Virus record (IMG/VR): IMGVR_UViG_3300042332_001447
Location: 31,774-95,773 of that record
Source of the DNA: a virus
DNA: 64,000 bases
Direction: 5' to 3' (one strand)
Of the stretch, positions 36,338 through 44,649 are shown piece after piece. The notes under the pieces were generated by a model. That model saw only the letters and a program-made list of their open reading frames with translations. It did not search any database and was not told the DNA's origin. Position numbers and translations under genes: made by a program. Each line of letters begins with the position of its first letter. The stretch's first letter is position 1.

Positions 36338-38104
36338 TTACGGAGTATATGTATATACAAAGCTTCCGCAGTCGTATATTTTTCTGTAACCGTTATTATA
36401 CATAATTTGTGTCTCTGTAAGATGTTTGCTAGATTCATCGCATATTTTATGTTTTTGAAACTTAACCCTGTGAAAAAGATTTACTGTATCATTGGTGTAC
36501 CAGTAGTTCGGTGAACTACAATGAGATAATGTAAAGCCTAGTGTGCTATATAAATTACCGTTTGAGTATCTTCTATCAGCATAAGATATGACTTTTTTAG
36601 GTGTATATGTCTTTATAAAAAATTGAAACAGCTTCGATGCACCTCCAACAGTTATCGTATTCAAAGTATTACAAAAACGCAAAAGTTCCATTTCTGGTGC
36701 TTTTGATGTAATTTTTCTAGCGCCAAATGTCATAACAGCTACGAGTTCATCTTTATAATAAAGACCTAAATTTATTTTTGACGCACAATCTCCTTGGATA
36801 TGGTTAGTTACAAGAAATTGTTCTTTAGTGAAATTATCGAGAGCTTTTATATGGCAATTTCTTGCGTATATTTTTCTATCAATAACGCCTAATTTACTTT
36901 TAATAACAGATTCTACAATAGGTCTTTTATCTAACCATTCATTTTCAAAAACATGTATTAGCTGTATATTTTTTTCAAGACATAGCACGGTTTTATTTAA
37001 GTGGCTCTTTTTATTTACACTTTCGAGATACGAGTTGTTGGGGTATGTAGTACCAAAACTATGCCATAAAATACCGTTATATTCAATAGCTAATTGTTTT
37101 TGAGGTACTAAAATATCTAATTCTTTTCCGTTTAAAGTGGTAGTATCGTTCTCAATAATATTGAAACCTAAACTTTCTATAAATGCACATATTACTTTTT
37201 CTTCCCTTGATATCCCTTTATCTCCATAGCACCCCGAGCAATAAATATCTTTCCACCTAGCATTTGTGAGTGTTTTTTTGTGAACTTTTTTACATACATT
37301 GCACTGTAATGTAAAAGTGGTGTTTTTTAAACAACTAATATCTTCACTTAAAACAGTGAAATTTTGTTGTTCTATATTTTCAATAATGTTTTTGGTGAGT
37401 TGTTTTATTCTTTCTTTGTTACTACTATTTTTTCTATAACCGGTTATAAAATTATTAAAAACAGCTTTTTGCCCATTGTTGCTTGAACATAAAGGAGGTT
37501 CTATTTTATACTTTAATAAATAAAACCTCTCGCTCCAATTTACATCTTTCAGGTCTTCAAATTTAAGTAAGTAATGCTCTGTATAATGTAAAAGCGAGCA
37601 CAAAATATCACTATGTGCGGTTTTATCTTTTACGTTAATAAAATTCGATAATCTCCCAGTATCCGTATCACGGATTTTCTTATCAACAAACTCTTCTACA
37701 ATCTCTCTTGAAAGTAACGTGTAATGCGAGCTTCTATAGCGACAGAGTAGTTTTTTATTAATATCTTTAATATTTTCTTTCTTATTAAACGATATTTTTT
37801 TATTTCTTTCTTTGAAGTTTATAACATGTTTACTGTTTTCTCTACCGCTTACAAAAGCATATCTTTTTACGCTCGGTAAAAATTTTAAAGGTTGCTTTGT
37901 AACCTCACATATAGGTAGATGTGTTATATTTTCTCGAATACAAAATACTCTCTCTGAAATTGATCTATCTGCAGGGAGAAAGCTAGTAGCATCTAATATA
38001 TCTCTATATAGCTTAGATGCTCTAAACCACTCTCTACGAATTAGAGCGGTATTTACTTTACCAGTTTTTGTTAAAATACAACGCTTAATATCATCTAAAA
38101 GCAT
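36338..38104 (-). CDS. EDxHD (Vsr-like) homing endonuclease, free-standing
   Basis: A 588-residue endonuclease. Residues 60-90 hold a short module (HLPICEVTKQPLKF, then YAFVSGR), likely DNA-binding. Cys 268, 271, 289 and 292 form a zinc finger. Residues 300-350 form the nuclease core (REEKVICAFIESLGF, KELDILVPQKQLAIEYNGILWH), the pattern of the I-Bth0305I/EDxHD group related to Vsr. The C-terminal 200 residues form a conserved domain (KINLGLYYKDELVAVMTFG, LLRFCNTLNTITVGGASKLF, VISYADRRYSNG). It is inserted between tail tube and sheath genes, back to back with a related endonuclease. Its start codon lies in a perfect palindrome. Confidence 0.8.
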   Translation of the reverse strand: MLLDDIKRCILTKTGKVNTALIRREWFRASKLYRDILDATSFLPADRSISERVFCIRENITHLPICEVTKQPLKFLPSVKRYAFVSGRENSKHVINFKERNKKISFNKKENIKDINKKLLCRYRSSHYTLLSREIVEEFVDKKIRDTDTGRLSNFINVKDKTAHSDILCSLLHYTEHYLLKFEDLKDVNWSERFYLLKYKIEPPLCSSNNGQKAVFNNFITGYRKNSSNKERIKQLTKNIIENIEQQNFTVLSEDISCLKNTTFTLQCNVCKKVHKKTLTNARWKDIYCSGCYGDKGISREEKVICAFIESLGFNIIENDTTTLNGKELDILVPQKQLAIEYNGILWHSFGTTYPNNSYLESVNKKSHLNKTVLCLEKNIQLIHVFENEWLDKRPIVESVIKSKLGVIDRKIYARNCHIKALDNFTKEQFLVTNHIQGDCASKINLGLYYKDELVAVMTFGARKITSKAPEMELLRFCNTLNTITVGGASKLFQFFIKTYTPKKVISYADRRYSNGNLYSTLGFTLSHCSSPNYWYTNDTVNLFHRVKFQKHKICDESSKHLTETQIMYNNGYRKIYDCGSFVYTYTP

Positions 38105-38124
38105 ACGATTAATTAATCGTATGC
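38101..38124. promoter_or_regulatory. 24-bp perfect palindrome over the start codon of an endonuclease
   Basis: Each half-site is GCATACGATTAA and its exact complement follows without a spacer. Its left arm (plus coordinates) contains the ATG of the 588-aa endonuclease. It sits between two divergent endonuclease genes. As RNA it would hide the start codon; as DNA it could be an operator or the recognition site of one of the nucleases. Confidence 0.6.
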
Positions 38125-38150
38125 GATTAAATTTTCAAGAAGCTTTTATA

Positions 38151-38158
38151 TATAAATA
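38151..38158 (+). promoter_or_regulatory. T4-type late promoter box TATAAATA, plus strand
   Basis: The exact octamer lies 27 bases before the ATG of the 619-aa endonuclease. A start 6-7 bases below gives a leader of about 20 bases, unlike the nearly leaderless late promoters on the other strand. An AAAGGA stretch follows, but too far from the ATG for a normal Shine-Dalgarno role. Confidence 0.5.
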
Positions 38159-38185
38159 TAAAGGACTGTATAATTAAAACTACAT

Positions 38186-40045
38186 ATGGATATAGTTTTA
38201 TGTAGCTTACAAAATAAAGAGCTTATTTTAAGTTTAAGACTTCAACACCCTAAGCATTACGTTAAGTTTATAAAAATGAAACATCAAGTATTATGGAGAG
38301 ATGCGTTATGCTATAATCAAGTGCTCTTTAAAGATACAGACATGTTCACTGCTCCTCATATATTATACAATTGGATATTTAATATACAAATAATACCGCT
38401 CTGCCCAGTTAAGCAGACACCGTTAAAATTCCACGACAGGTTATTTGAATATAGAAAATTTAGCGGCCGTGGGATATTCACTGAAGAGTTTGTTGCATCT
38501 AGAATGAAAACAAGAACAAGGTTTCCAAATTTTAAAGAAAGATTTAAAGCAAAAAGAGAAGAGTATAGCTGGGATGATGAGTATAAGGAGATCGCGAAAA
38601 AAACAATCACTACGCTTTTGCACGAGAAGAATGATAATATAGGTGGCGTATGTGCAATTATAAAAACGACAAAAAATGCAAAGCTTTATTTTTTCTTAAC
38701 AGAAACATATTTCGACGCCAATACTCTTACGGAGTGTATTTACAGGCTTGTGAATGATATTGAAAAACTTCCTTTGTGTCAATATACACAAAAACCTCTA
38801 AAGTTCATAAATTTCAATAAAGGCTATAAATCATATGACGTAACTGCTGTTATTGAGTATAAAGCAAGCAGAAAGAAAGAGAGAATTGCTTTGGGTATTT
38901 TGCTTTCTAAAGAGGAGACACGTAAGAAGTTAAAGGAAATACTAGAGAGTTGCAAGGAAGCTGGAATGAGTGCTAGAAACTTAAAACAAACCGCACTATC
39001 ACACGACCCTAGCGTTGTGTACTCAGTATACGAACATACAAAAACACTTTCAACTCTCACAACTAGATGGGCTGAAAGAGCGTATACACTTCTGCATGAT
39101 TACGATCCATCTGAAAAGAGGCAGCGGTTTATTTCCTTTGAAGATGGTTATTGTGACACATTCACAAGTGTTAATAGTTCTCGAGGTGAGAACGAACTGG
39201 CTGATTGGCTGCAAAGTGTTTGTATTAATAGAGAGATAAGCAGACATGAGAGAATCTTGAATGGTATGGAGATTGATATACTCATTGAAAATAAAATAGG
39301 GTTTGAATATCACGGGGAGTATTTTCATAATTTTGAATTCAAAGGTAAAGATTATCATAAACAAAAAGCTGATTTAGCTCTTTTAAATAACGTAAAACTT
39401 ATTCAAGTCTTTGAAACTGAGTGGTACAATAAGAAAGATATTGTGAAGTCTATTCTATTATCTAAACTCGGTATCATACAACAGAAAATATACGCAAGAG
39501 AGTGCTCTGTGCAAGTATTGGATACAGATATTAAAAACAGTTTTCTACAGGAAAATCATATACAAGGTCAAGATAGAGCTTCGGTTAATTTAGGCCTTAT
39601 GCACAAGGGTAACTTAGTTGCCTGTATGACATTCGGTAGAGGTTACATGGAAAAAGATAATTCAACCGAGTTAGTGCGATTCTGTAATAAGCTCAATACT
39701 ATCGTTGTAGGTGGCGCAAGTAAATTACTTCAGTCATACATAAAGACATACAAACCTTCAAGTATTTTTACGTATGCAGACAGAAGATACTCAAACGATA
39801 GTTCGTTTTACGAGCAACTAGGCTTTACACGAACCGGTCAGACAGTGCCAAATTATTTTTACTTTAAGCCAGCTTTACCACAGTATATGAAGCTCCAGCA
39901 CCGTTATAATTTTGCAAAACATAATCTCAGTAAAAAACTTATGTATTTTGATTCAACACAAACAGAATATCAGAATATGAAAAATAACGGCTATTTTAAA
40001 ATATACGATGCAGGTAGCTACAAATATATTTTAGAGTTAAACTAG
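38186..40045 (+). CDS. EDxHD (Vsr-like) homing endonuclease, free-standing, second copy
   Basis: A 619-residue paralogue of the divergent 588-aa endonuclease. It carries the N-terminal module twice (IPLCPVKQTPLKFHD with KFSGR; KLPLCQYTQKPLKFINF). The nuclease core reads SSRGENELADWLQSV, NGMEIDILIENKIGFEYHGEYFHNF, LIQVFETEW. The C-terminal domain is conserved (ASVNLGLMHKGNLVACMTFG, LVRFCNKLNTIVVGGASKLL, FTYADRRYSND). The zinc finger of the other copy is not seen. Its 3' end overlaps the end of the sheath gene by 9 bases. Two divergent related nucleases at one site suggest a duplication or successive invasions. Confidence 0.8.
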   Translation: MDIVLCSLQNKELILSLRLQHPKHYVKFIKMKHQVLWRDALCYNQVLFKDTDMFTAPHILYNWIFNIQIIPLCPVKQTPLKFHDRLFEYRKFSGRGIFTEEFVASRMKTRTRFPNFKERFKAKREEYSWDDEYKEIAKKTITTLLHEKNDNIGGVCAIIKTTKNAKLYFFLTETYFDANTLTECIYRLVNDIEKLPLCQYTQKPLKFINFNKGYKSYDVTAVIEYKASRKKERIALGILLSKEETRKKLKEILESCKEAGMSARNLKQTALSHDPSVVYSVYEHTKTLSTLTTRWAERAYTLLHDYDPSEKRQRFISFEDGYCDTFTSVNSSRGENELADWLQSVCINREISRHERILNGMEIDILIENKIGFEYHGEYFHNFEFKGKDYHKQKADLALLNNVKLIQVFETEWYNKKDIVKSILLSKLGIIQQKIYARECSVQVLDTDIKNSFLQENHIQGQDRASVNLGLMHKGNLVACMTFGRGYMEKDNSTELVRFCNKLNTIVVGGASKLLQSYIKTYKPSSIFTYADRRYSNDSSFYEQLGFTRTGQTVPNYFYFKPALPQYMKLQHRYNFAKHNLSKKLMYFDSTQTEYQNMKNNGYFKIYDAGSYKYILELN

Positions 40046-42340
40046 TTCTGAGAAGTTCTGACTCGTGCGAGTTGCAATAAAGTTGATCAAAATAAACTCT
40101 GCTGTACGGACAGGTTTTAAATAAATATCTACGATTAATTCGTTATTATCTATAGTAGCTGGCGTGTTATTTCTATCATCGCAGACTATTAAATAGTCGT
40201 ACACGCCTTCTGTGTTCTTAGCAAGTTCAAATATCGGTGTTATTGTATTAACGAAACGGCTGCGAGTTACAGCTGTGTTAGACTCAAAAACAAAATACTT
40301 TGCTACTCTCAATACAGCTTTTTCAAGCGTCAAGAAAAGTCTTCTAACATTAACTCTATCAAAAGCAGATGGCTTTACTTGTAAGGTCTTTTGACCGAAA
40401 ACTGCATAACCGTCTCCTGTAAAGAAGCATACAGGGTTTACTGATATTGTATATAGGTAGTCTCTTTGCTTTTGATTTGGGTTAAATCCGATGTCGTTAA
40501 TGTTGTTAACAACGCCTCTTGTGAGACCAGCAGGTGCAAACCAAGGATAAGCTACAGCGTCTGTTCTAGCATATATAGCTGCAGCAAAACCGGAAAACGG
40601 AACCCACATTAAATTATCAAGAGAGTTATCGTTAACTCTCACCCAGTTGCCGTATGTTACACTATAATTACTATTTACACCTGCATAGGATTGTTTTAAA
40701 TGAGCGTAAATATCCGTAGTAAAATTTGTTGTCTTTTTAGATAGTGTTTTAACTGCACCATTTACAAAGATATTTCTTAACGGATCTGAAATAAATACAC
40801 AATCCTTACGTACGTAAGTGGCAAAATTATTGAATATGTTGAATATAGTTCTCCAACCACCGTCTATAGTGGCTGGTATAGCTGCAGACGATTGATTTAT
40901 AGAATCATCATATAACTGAGTTACAGTGTCTTTATACGCATTAATTGTACTCAATCCTCCGTCAACTACGATATCAAGATCTATTGTATCTGAGGTTTCA
41001 ACCAAGCGAAGCACACGTTCTACTTTAGTGGGTATATCGCCTAGAAGTTTTTCAACTCCATCGTTATACGAAGGTTTATATACCCCTTTCGGGAAGAGCG
41101 ATTTTGCATCACTACTTAACCTTACATTTTTATTCGGGTTATTATTGGTTAAACTTACCCAATCTGTTCTTAAAGATATTTCAGGGTTTACTAGAACAGT
41201 AATATTAGGAGATTTAGAATTTATAACATTCTCAATAAAATACGATCTAGATTTACCGGCACCGCTTGTCGCTAATTCTTTCTTGGTACTATCCAAGGAA
41301 CCTGCATAAGATTCTGCTAAAGAAATACTGAGTGTTTGTGGTTCATTGTTACTACGGAATACTTTAAACACGTTAACAAGCAAGCTGTCTCTGTAGTAAT
41401 CATCAGCAAAATAATATGTTTGTGTTCTTTCTATGGCTTCAGATACACTGTCTTTCGGGAATGTGTTCTGAGCAGATAAAGCAAACCCTAAGCGAGCTGG
41501 AGGAATCGGGTAAAAGACATTTGCTGCTGTAAGAGAATATATATTTGATACTGAGTCAAAATTGGTCTCAGGTCCAATATTAGCATTGTCAGTAATAGAA
41601 ACGTAATAACCTTCAAAGTTTTGATTGATTACGGTTTGGGAGTCGTTTAGAATTATAATACCTGCAGACATCTGTCTTGTTACTGAAGTAAATGCTGCAG
41701 TACCGATATTGTTAACGACGAGCGCAGTTGTTTCGTATGTTAATGTAGCTGATACAGGTACACCGAAACTATCGGATGAAAAGGTAATTTGAAAGGTATC
41801 ATCAGGATCTACTCCAATGACTGAGCTAATTAAAGTAGGGTCTCCAGCCATACCTGCAGGTACTGTTACTGAAGTTAATACATACCCAATAGATGTACTA
41901 GCACCAGCGACACCGGCTGTAGCACTCCATGAAAAATCTCCTTGTTTAATAGCGTTATATTCACCTTCGTTTAGCGTAATATGAGTAGGTTGATCAATGA
42001 CAAAACCGGAAGTACTTGAAACTACAGGGTATAAGAGTGCACTATATGCTGTTGCAAATTGATCTCCTGCACCTGAACCATAAGGTAGACGAGAAACTAT
42101 AAGACTTGCAGGGGAATTTAAAATTTCTTTACAGGTATTGTGGAAATAACGCTCTGCAGGAGTTGTTGGTTTACCTAAGGTGCTCTCAAGTTCTGAAGTC
42201 GTTGTAATATTTAAAATTACATCTGTAGGTCCTTCTGCAGCAAAGCCGGTTGCAAGCACTCTTGTGCCAACTGGTGTAGCGGGGTTGACTGATAAATCTT
42301 TTTCTGTTATTTGTACGCCGGGTGAATTTATAGAACGCAT
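40037..42340 (-). CDS. 18: Tail sheath protein, gp18-like
   Basis: A 767-residue contractile sheath subunit (T4 gp18 is 659 aa). Key patterns: N-terminal RSINSPGVQITEKDLSV and the GTRVLATGFAAEGPTDV segment, and a C-terminal core with GYAVFGQKTLQVKPSAFDRVNVRRLFLTLEKAVLRVAKYFVFESNT, the hallmark of the family. The extra length is in the middle (about residues 130-260), probably a surface-exposed beta domain. It lies 58 bases downstream of the tube gene. CATAAATA, a one-base variant of the late box, lies 12 bases before the ATG. Confidence 0.95.
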   Translation of the reverse strand: MRSINSPGVQITEKDLSVNPATPVGTRVLATGFAAEGPTDVILNITTTSELESTLGKPTTPAERYFHNTCKEILNSPASLIVSRLPYGSGAGDQFATAYSALLYPVVSSTSGFVIDQPTHITLNEGEYNAIKQGDFSWSATAGVAGASTSIGYVLTSVTVPAGMAGDPTLISSVIGVDPDDTFQITFSSDSFGVPVSATLTYETTALVVNNIGTAAFTSVTRQMSAGIIILNDSQTVINQNFEGYYVSITDNANIGPETNFDSVSNIYSLTAANVFYPIPPARLGFALSAQNTFPKDSVSEAIERTQTYYFADDYYRDSLLVNVFKVFRSNNEPQTLSISLAESYAGSLDSTKKELATSGAGKSRSYFIENVINSKSPNITVLVNPEISLRTDWVSLTNNNPNKNVRLSSDAKSLFPKGVYKPSYNDGVEKLLGDIPTKVERVLRLVETSDTIDLDIVVDGGLSTINAYKDTVTQLYDDSINQSSAAIPATIDGGWRTIFNIFNNFATYVRKDCVFISDPLRNIFVNGAVKTLSKKTTNFTTDIYAHLKQSYAGVNSNYSVTYGNWVRVNDNSLDNLMWVPFSGFAAAIYARTDAVAYPWFAPAGLTRGVVNNINDIGFNPNQKQRDYLYTISVNPVCFFTGDGYAVFGQKTLQVKPSAFDRVNVRRLFLTLEKAVLRVAKYFVFESNTAVTRSRFVNTITPIFELAKNTEGVYDYLIVCDDRNNTPATIDNNELIVDIYLKPVRTAEFILINFIATRTSQNFSELV

Positions 42341-42398
42341 ATCTTATGTTATTATTTATGCGTTTTTGATAAATTTTTTATGAGTAATAAAAAAATCT

Positions 42399-42986
42399 CT
42401 ATGCGTCGGTCAGATGCTTAACGTCAAATTGACTGTACTGTAATGTGAACTCTGAGTCCATTACACTATTTTCCCTATAGTTATAGTTAATACCGCCTAA
42501 ACTAGTAATAAAACAATAATAATAAACAAACTCTACAACCGGGGCATTATACTCGTTAAGGCCAAAAACTGACACGTTTGTTTGATACTCCACCATATCA
42601 TCACTACCTTTTAATGACCCAGAGCTTCCAGCGTAATTACTCTCTCTAGGTGTATTTAAAACTGATAACCACTTCCACAAATACCAGTAATTATAAAACG
42701 TGTTATCTACAACAAATTTTACATTTAATGGCTCGTAATTAGGTCTCGTGTGACTAGATACATTATAAGTCTGACCACCAAAAGGAACTTGTATGGCTGG
42801 TACTTGTATAGATGGTACTACGGAGCCAAATACGCTAATCTGTAGCGGATCAATATTTAATTTTTTATTATCAAAAATTTTATGTCTTATAAGTTCAGGT
42901 ACATTTAAAACCAATAAAAATTTATCAGTACTCGGTCTATTGAGTACTGATTGCTCTGTTGGGTTCGGACAAATACTTTCAGACAT
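42399..42986 (-). CDS. 19: Tail tube protein, gp19-like
   Basis: A 195-residue protein next to the sheath gene. The N-terminal DKFLLVLNVPELIRHK, VVPSIQVPAIQVPFGGQTYNVSS, PLNVKFVVDNTFYNYWYLWKWL and the C-terminal VVEFVYYYCFITSLGGINYNYR, DSEFTLQYSQFDV fit the tube-fold pattern of T4 gp19 (163 aa). I use ATG at 42986; a TTG two codons upstream is also in frame. Two further tube-like proteins are encoded at 34891-36282. Confidence 0.7.
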   Translation of the reverse strand: MSESICPNPTEQSVLNRPSTDKFLLVLNVPELIRHKIFDNKKLNIDPLQISVFGSVVPSIQVPAIQVPFGGQTYNVSSHTRPNYEPLNVKFVVDNTFYNYWYLWKWLSVLNTPRESNYAGSSGSLKGSDDMVEYQTNVSVFGLNEYNAPVVEFVYYYCFITSLGGINYNYRENSVMDSEFTLQYSQFDVKHLTDA

Positions 42987-42997
42987 TATCAATATAC

Positions 42998-44539
42998 TTA
43001 TTGCAAAGGCACGTAACCTAAAGATAATAACTCTTCCATATCTTGATCTGCTTGTACTTCAATTTTAGATAACTCTTCCGGTGTTATTAACCTTTCGTGC
43101 TTACTTTCAGTAAATGTGTTATTAGGATCTGCAATATGGTTCTCAACTAAGTGACCGACTATATACAAATTCGGGTCTTTAGTATCATATCCATTAGATA
43201 AAATTTTTAAAGGTTTTTCCTGAGTATCATGCTCAGCAATTTCAAAATACTGTTGACATATTTCTGACTCTAATATAAACAACGCCCATACAGTTGCCAT
43301 TACTTTATCGTCAGTGTACGTGTCATTTTTCTTGCGATAAGTACCGTTTGGATAACGGATAAACGTTTCAAGTTCTTTAATAGTGTCCATGTCGTTTATG
43401 CTCACTACCTGTAATGTATTCATCCAGTATCGCATATTAGCAACACTTGCAAATCGCATATTATTATGACTCAAGACTCCTAAGTGTCTTGTGTTTGACA
43501 TAGAACCTGTGCTTGATAGCTTTGAACAACTTACTATTTTTTCATACATATGCTTATGAAACATAGTATCTATAACCTGCCCTCCACAGTTATTTCTCTC
43601 TATAAGCAAAGGTGGTTTGCCCCATTGATTGCAAAGAAAGTTTAATTTATTTGCAAAATGATACGGTTCAACGACATTAGTGCTATATACAGCCACTTGC
43701 TTAATATCTGTTAAATCGGTTACATCTAGTACCTGTGCCACTGAAAATGCTCTACCTATGCCTTCTCCTACATCGACTCCTATAACATAGAGACTTTGCG
43801 GTGACGGTTCTTCAAATACTTGATAACAACCTTCTTCACCAGTCCATATAGGTTTTTTATGCTGTTCTTTAAAACGCTCTATAACCGAAGCGCCTATTGC
43901 AGAGTTATTAATATCTGTAAACTGGTTGCCAAATTCTTGTTGAAAACTTTCTTCAGAACCAAGAGCACTTATCATCTGTTTTTTCCACTTATCGGTTCTA
44001 TCTGGTACATCCCACCAATCAATGCGCTCTGCAGTCCACCCGTTTGCGTTCTTTTCAGCCTCGGAATAAATCTCATAAAATTTATTACCGACTCCATTCG
44101 GGGTACTTACCATAAAAATTTTTGTTTTTTTACCTGAAGAAACAATAGGTATAACAGACTTCCAAAATTCTTCAAGAAGATGTGTATTATGTTGTAAGAT
44201 GTTATTTGCAAAATATGTATGCGTGTCTTTTACGTTCTTAATATCATAAACAAAGTCTTTTTTAAATTTGTTAATGCTTATTACTTTTGAAAATCCGCTT
44301 TTTGTTGAAATGTTACGATTTAGACTATTTTTACAAAAAATTCTTTCACCGTTTTCTCCTATAAAAGCGTGAGTACTTGTACACTTAACAGATTCTCCGT
44401 TCTCTGTTACCACAGTGTATAATTGTTTCTTTTTTAGCTTAATAATCCCATCGAAAGATTTCCATCCTTGCGGGGTCTGTATCTCCCAATCCCCTGTGTT
44501 TAGAGCAGTTTGTAAAATATCGTCATATGGTAGTTTCAT
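42998..44539 (-). CDS. 17: Large terminase, C-terminal gene: split intein C-part plus ATPase end and nuclease
   Basis: A 513-residue product. Residues 1-118 are the C-part of a naturally split intein: block B-like VKCTSTHAFIG, then VYDIKNVKDTHTYFANNILQHN, with Thr119 as the +1 residue. Residues 119-513 are the TerL extein: coupling motif IFMVSTPNG, then the RNase-H-like nuclease with VIGVDVGEGIGR, LLIERNNCGGQVIDT and TDDKVMATVWAL. The nuclease cuts concatemeric DNA at headful packaging. Trans-splicing with the upstream product would yield a 601-aa TerL (T4 gp17 is 610 aa). Confidence 0.9.
   Translation of the reverse strand: MKLPYDDILQTALNTGDWEIQTPQGWKSFDGIIKLKKKQLYTVVTENGESVKCTSTHAFIGENGERIFCKNSLNRNISTKSGFSKVISINKFKKDFVYDIKNVKDTHTYFANNILQHNTHLLEEFWKSVIPIVSSGKKTKIFMVSTPNGVGNKFYEIYSEAEKNANGWTAERIDWWDVPDRTDKWKKQMISALGSEESFQQEFGNQFTDINNSAIGASVIERFKEQHKKPIWTGEEGCYQVFEEPSPQSLYVIGVDVGEGIGRAFSVAQVLDVTDLTDIKQVAVYSTNVVEPYHFANKLNFLCNQWGKPPLLIERNNCGGQVIDTMFHKHMYEKIVSCSKLSSTGSMSNTRHLGVLSHNNMRFASVANMRYWMNTLQVVSINDMDTIKELETFIRYPNGTYRKKNDTYTDDKVMATVWALFILESEICQQYFEIAEHDTQEKPLKILSNGYDTKDPNLYIVGHLVENHIADPNNTFTESKHERLITPEELSKIEVQADQDMEELLSLGYVPLQ
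44186..44539 (-). other. Split intein, C-terminal part (TerL)
   Basis: 118 residues from the ATG to Asn118, including the block B histidine and blocks F and G ending in QHN. The partner N-part has only 35 residues. A very short N-part with block B in the C-part is the atypical split known from the AceL-TerL-type inteins of environmental phage terminases. Confidence 0.85.
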
Positions 44540-44648
44540 TATAAAAATTAAAATCTTTTTCGGTTATAAGTTTGTAGTTGTTGTTATTATTACATTCCTC
44601 AGTGAAAAATTTTATTATTTCTACTCTTGCTTTAACTCTATCAAACAT
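44523..44648 (-). CDS. Small frame between the TerL halves (41 aa)
   Basis: The ATG at 44648 follows the stop of the TerL N-gene by one base (TAA-T-ATG), and the frame ends 17 bases inside the intein C-part gene, in another frame. The product begins MFDRVKARVEIIKFFTEECN, which looks like a helix. It may couple translation of the second half or be the stub of a lost endonuclease gene. It could also be chance. Confidence 0.3.
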   Translation of the reverse strand: MFDRVKARVEIIKFFTEECNNNNNYKLITEKDFNFYNETTI

Positions 44649-44649
44649 A

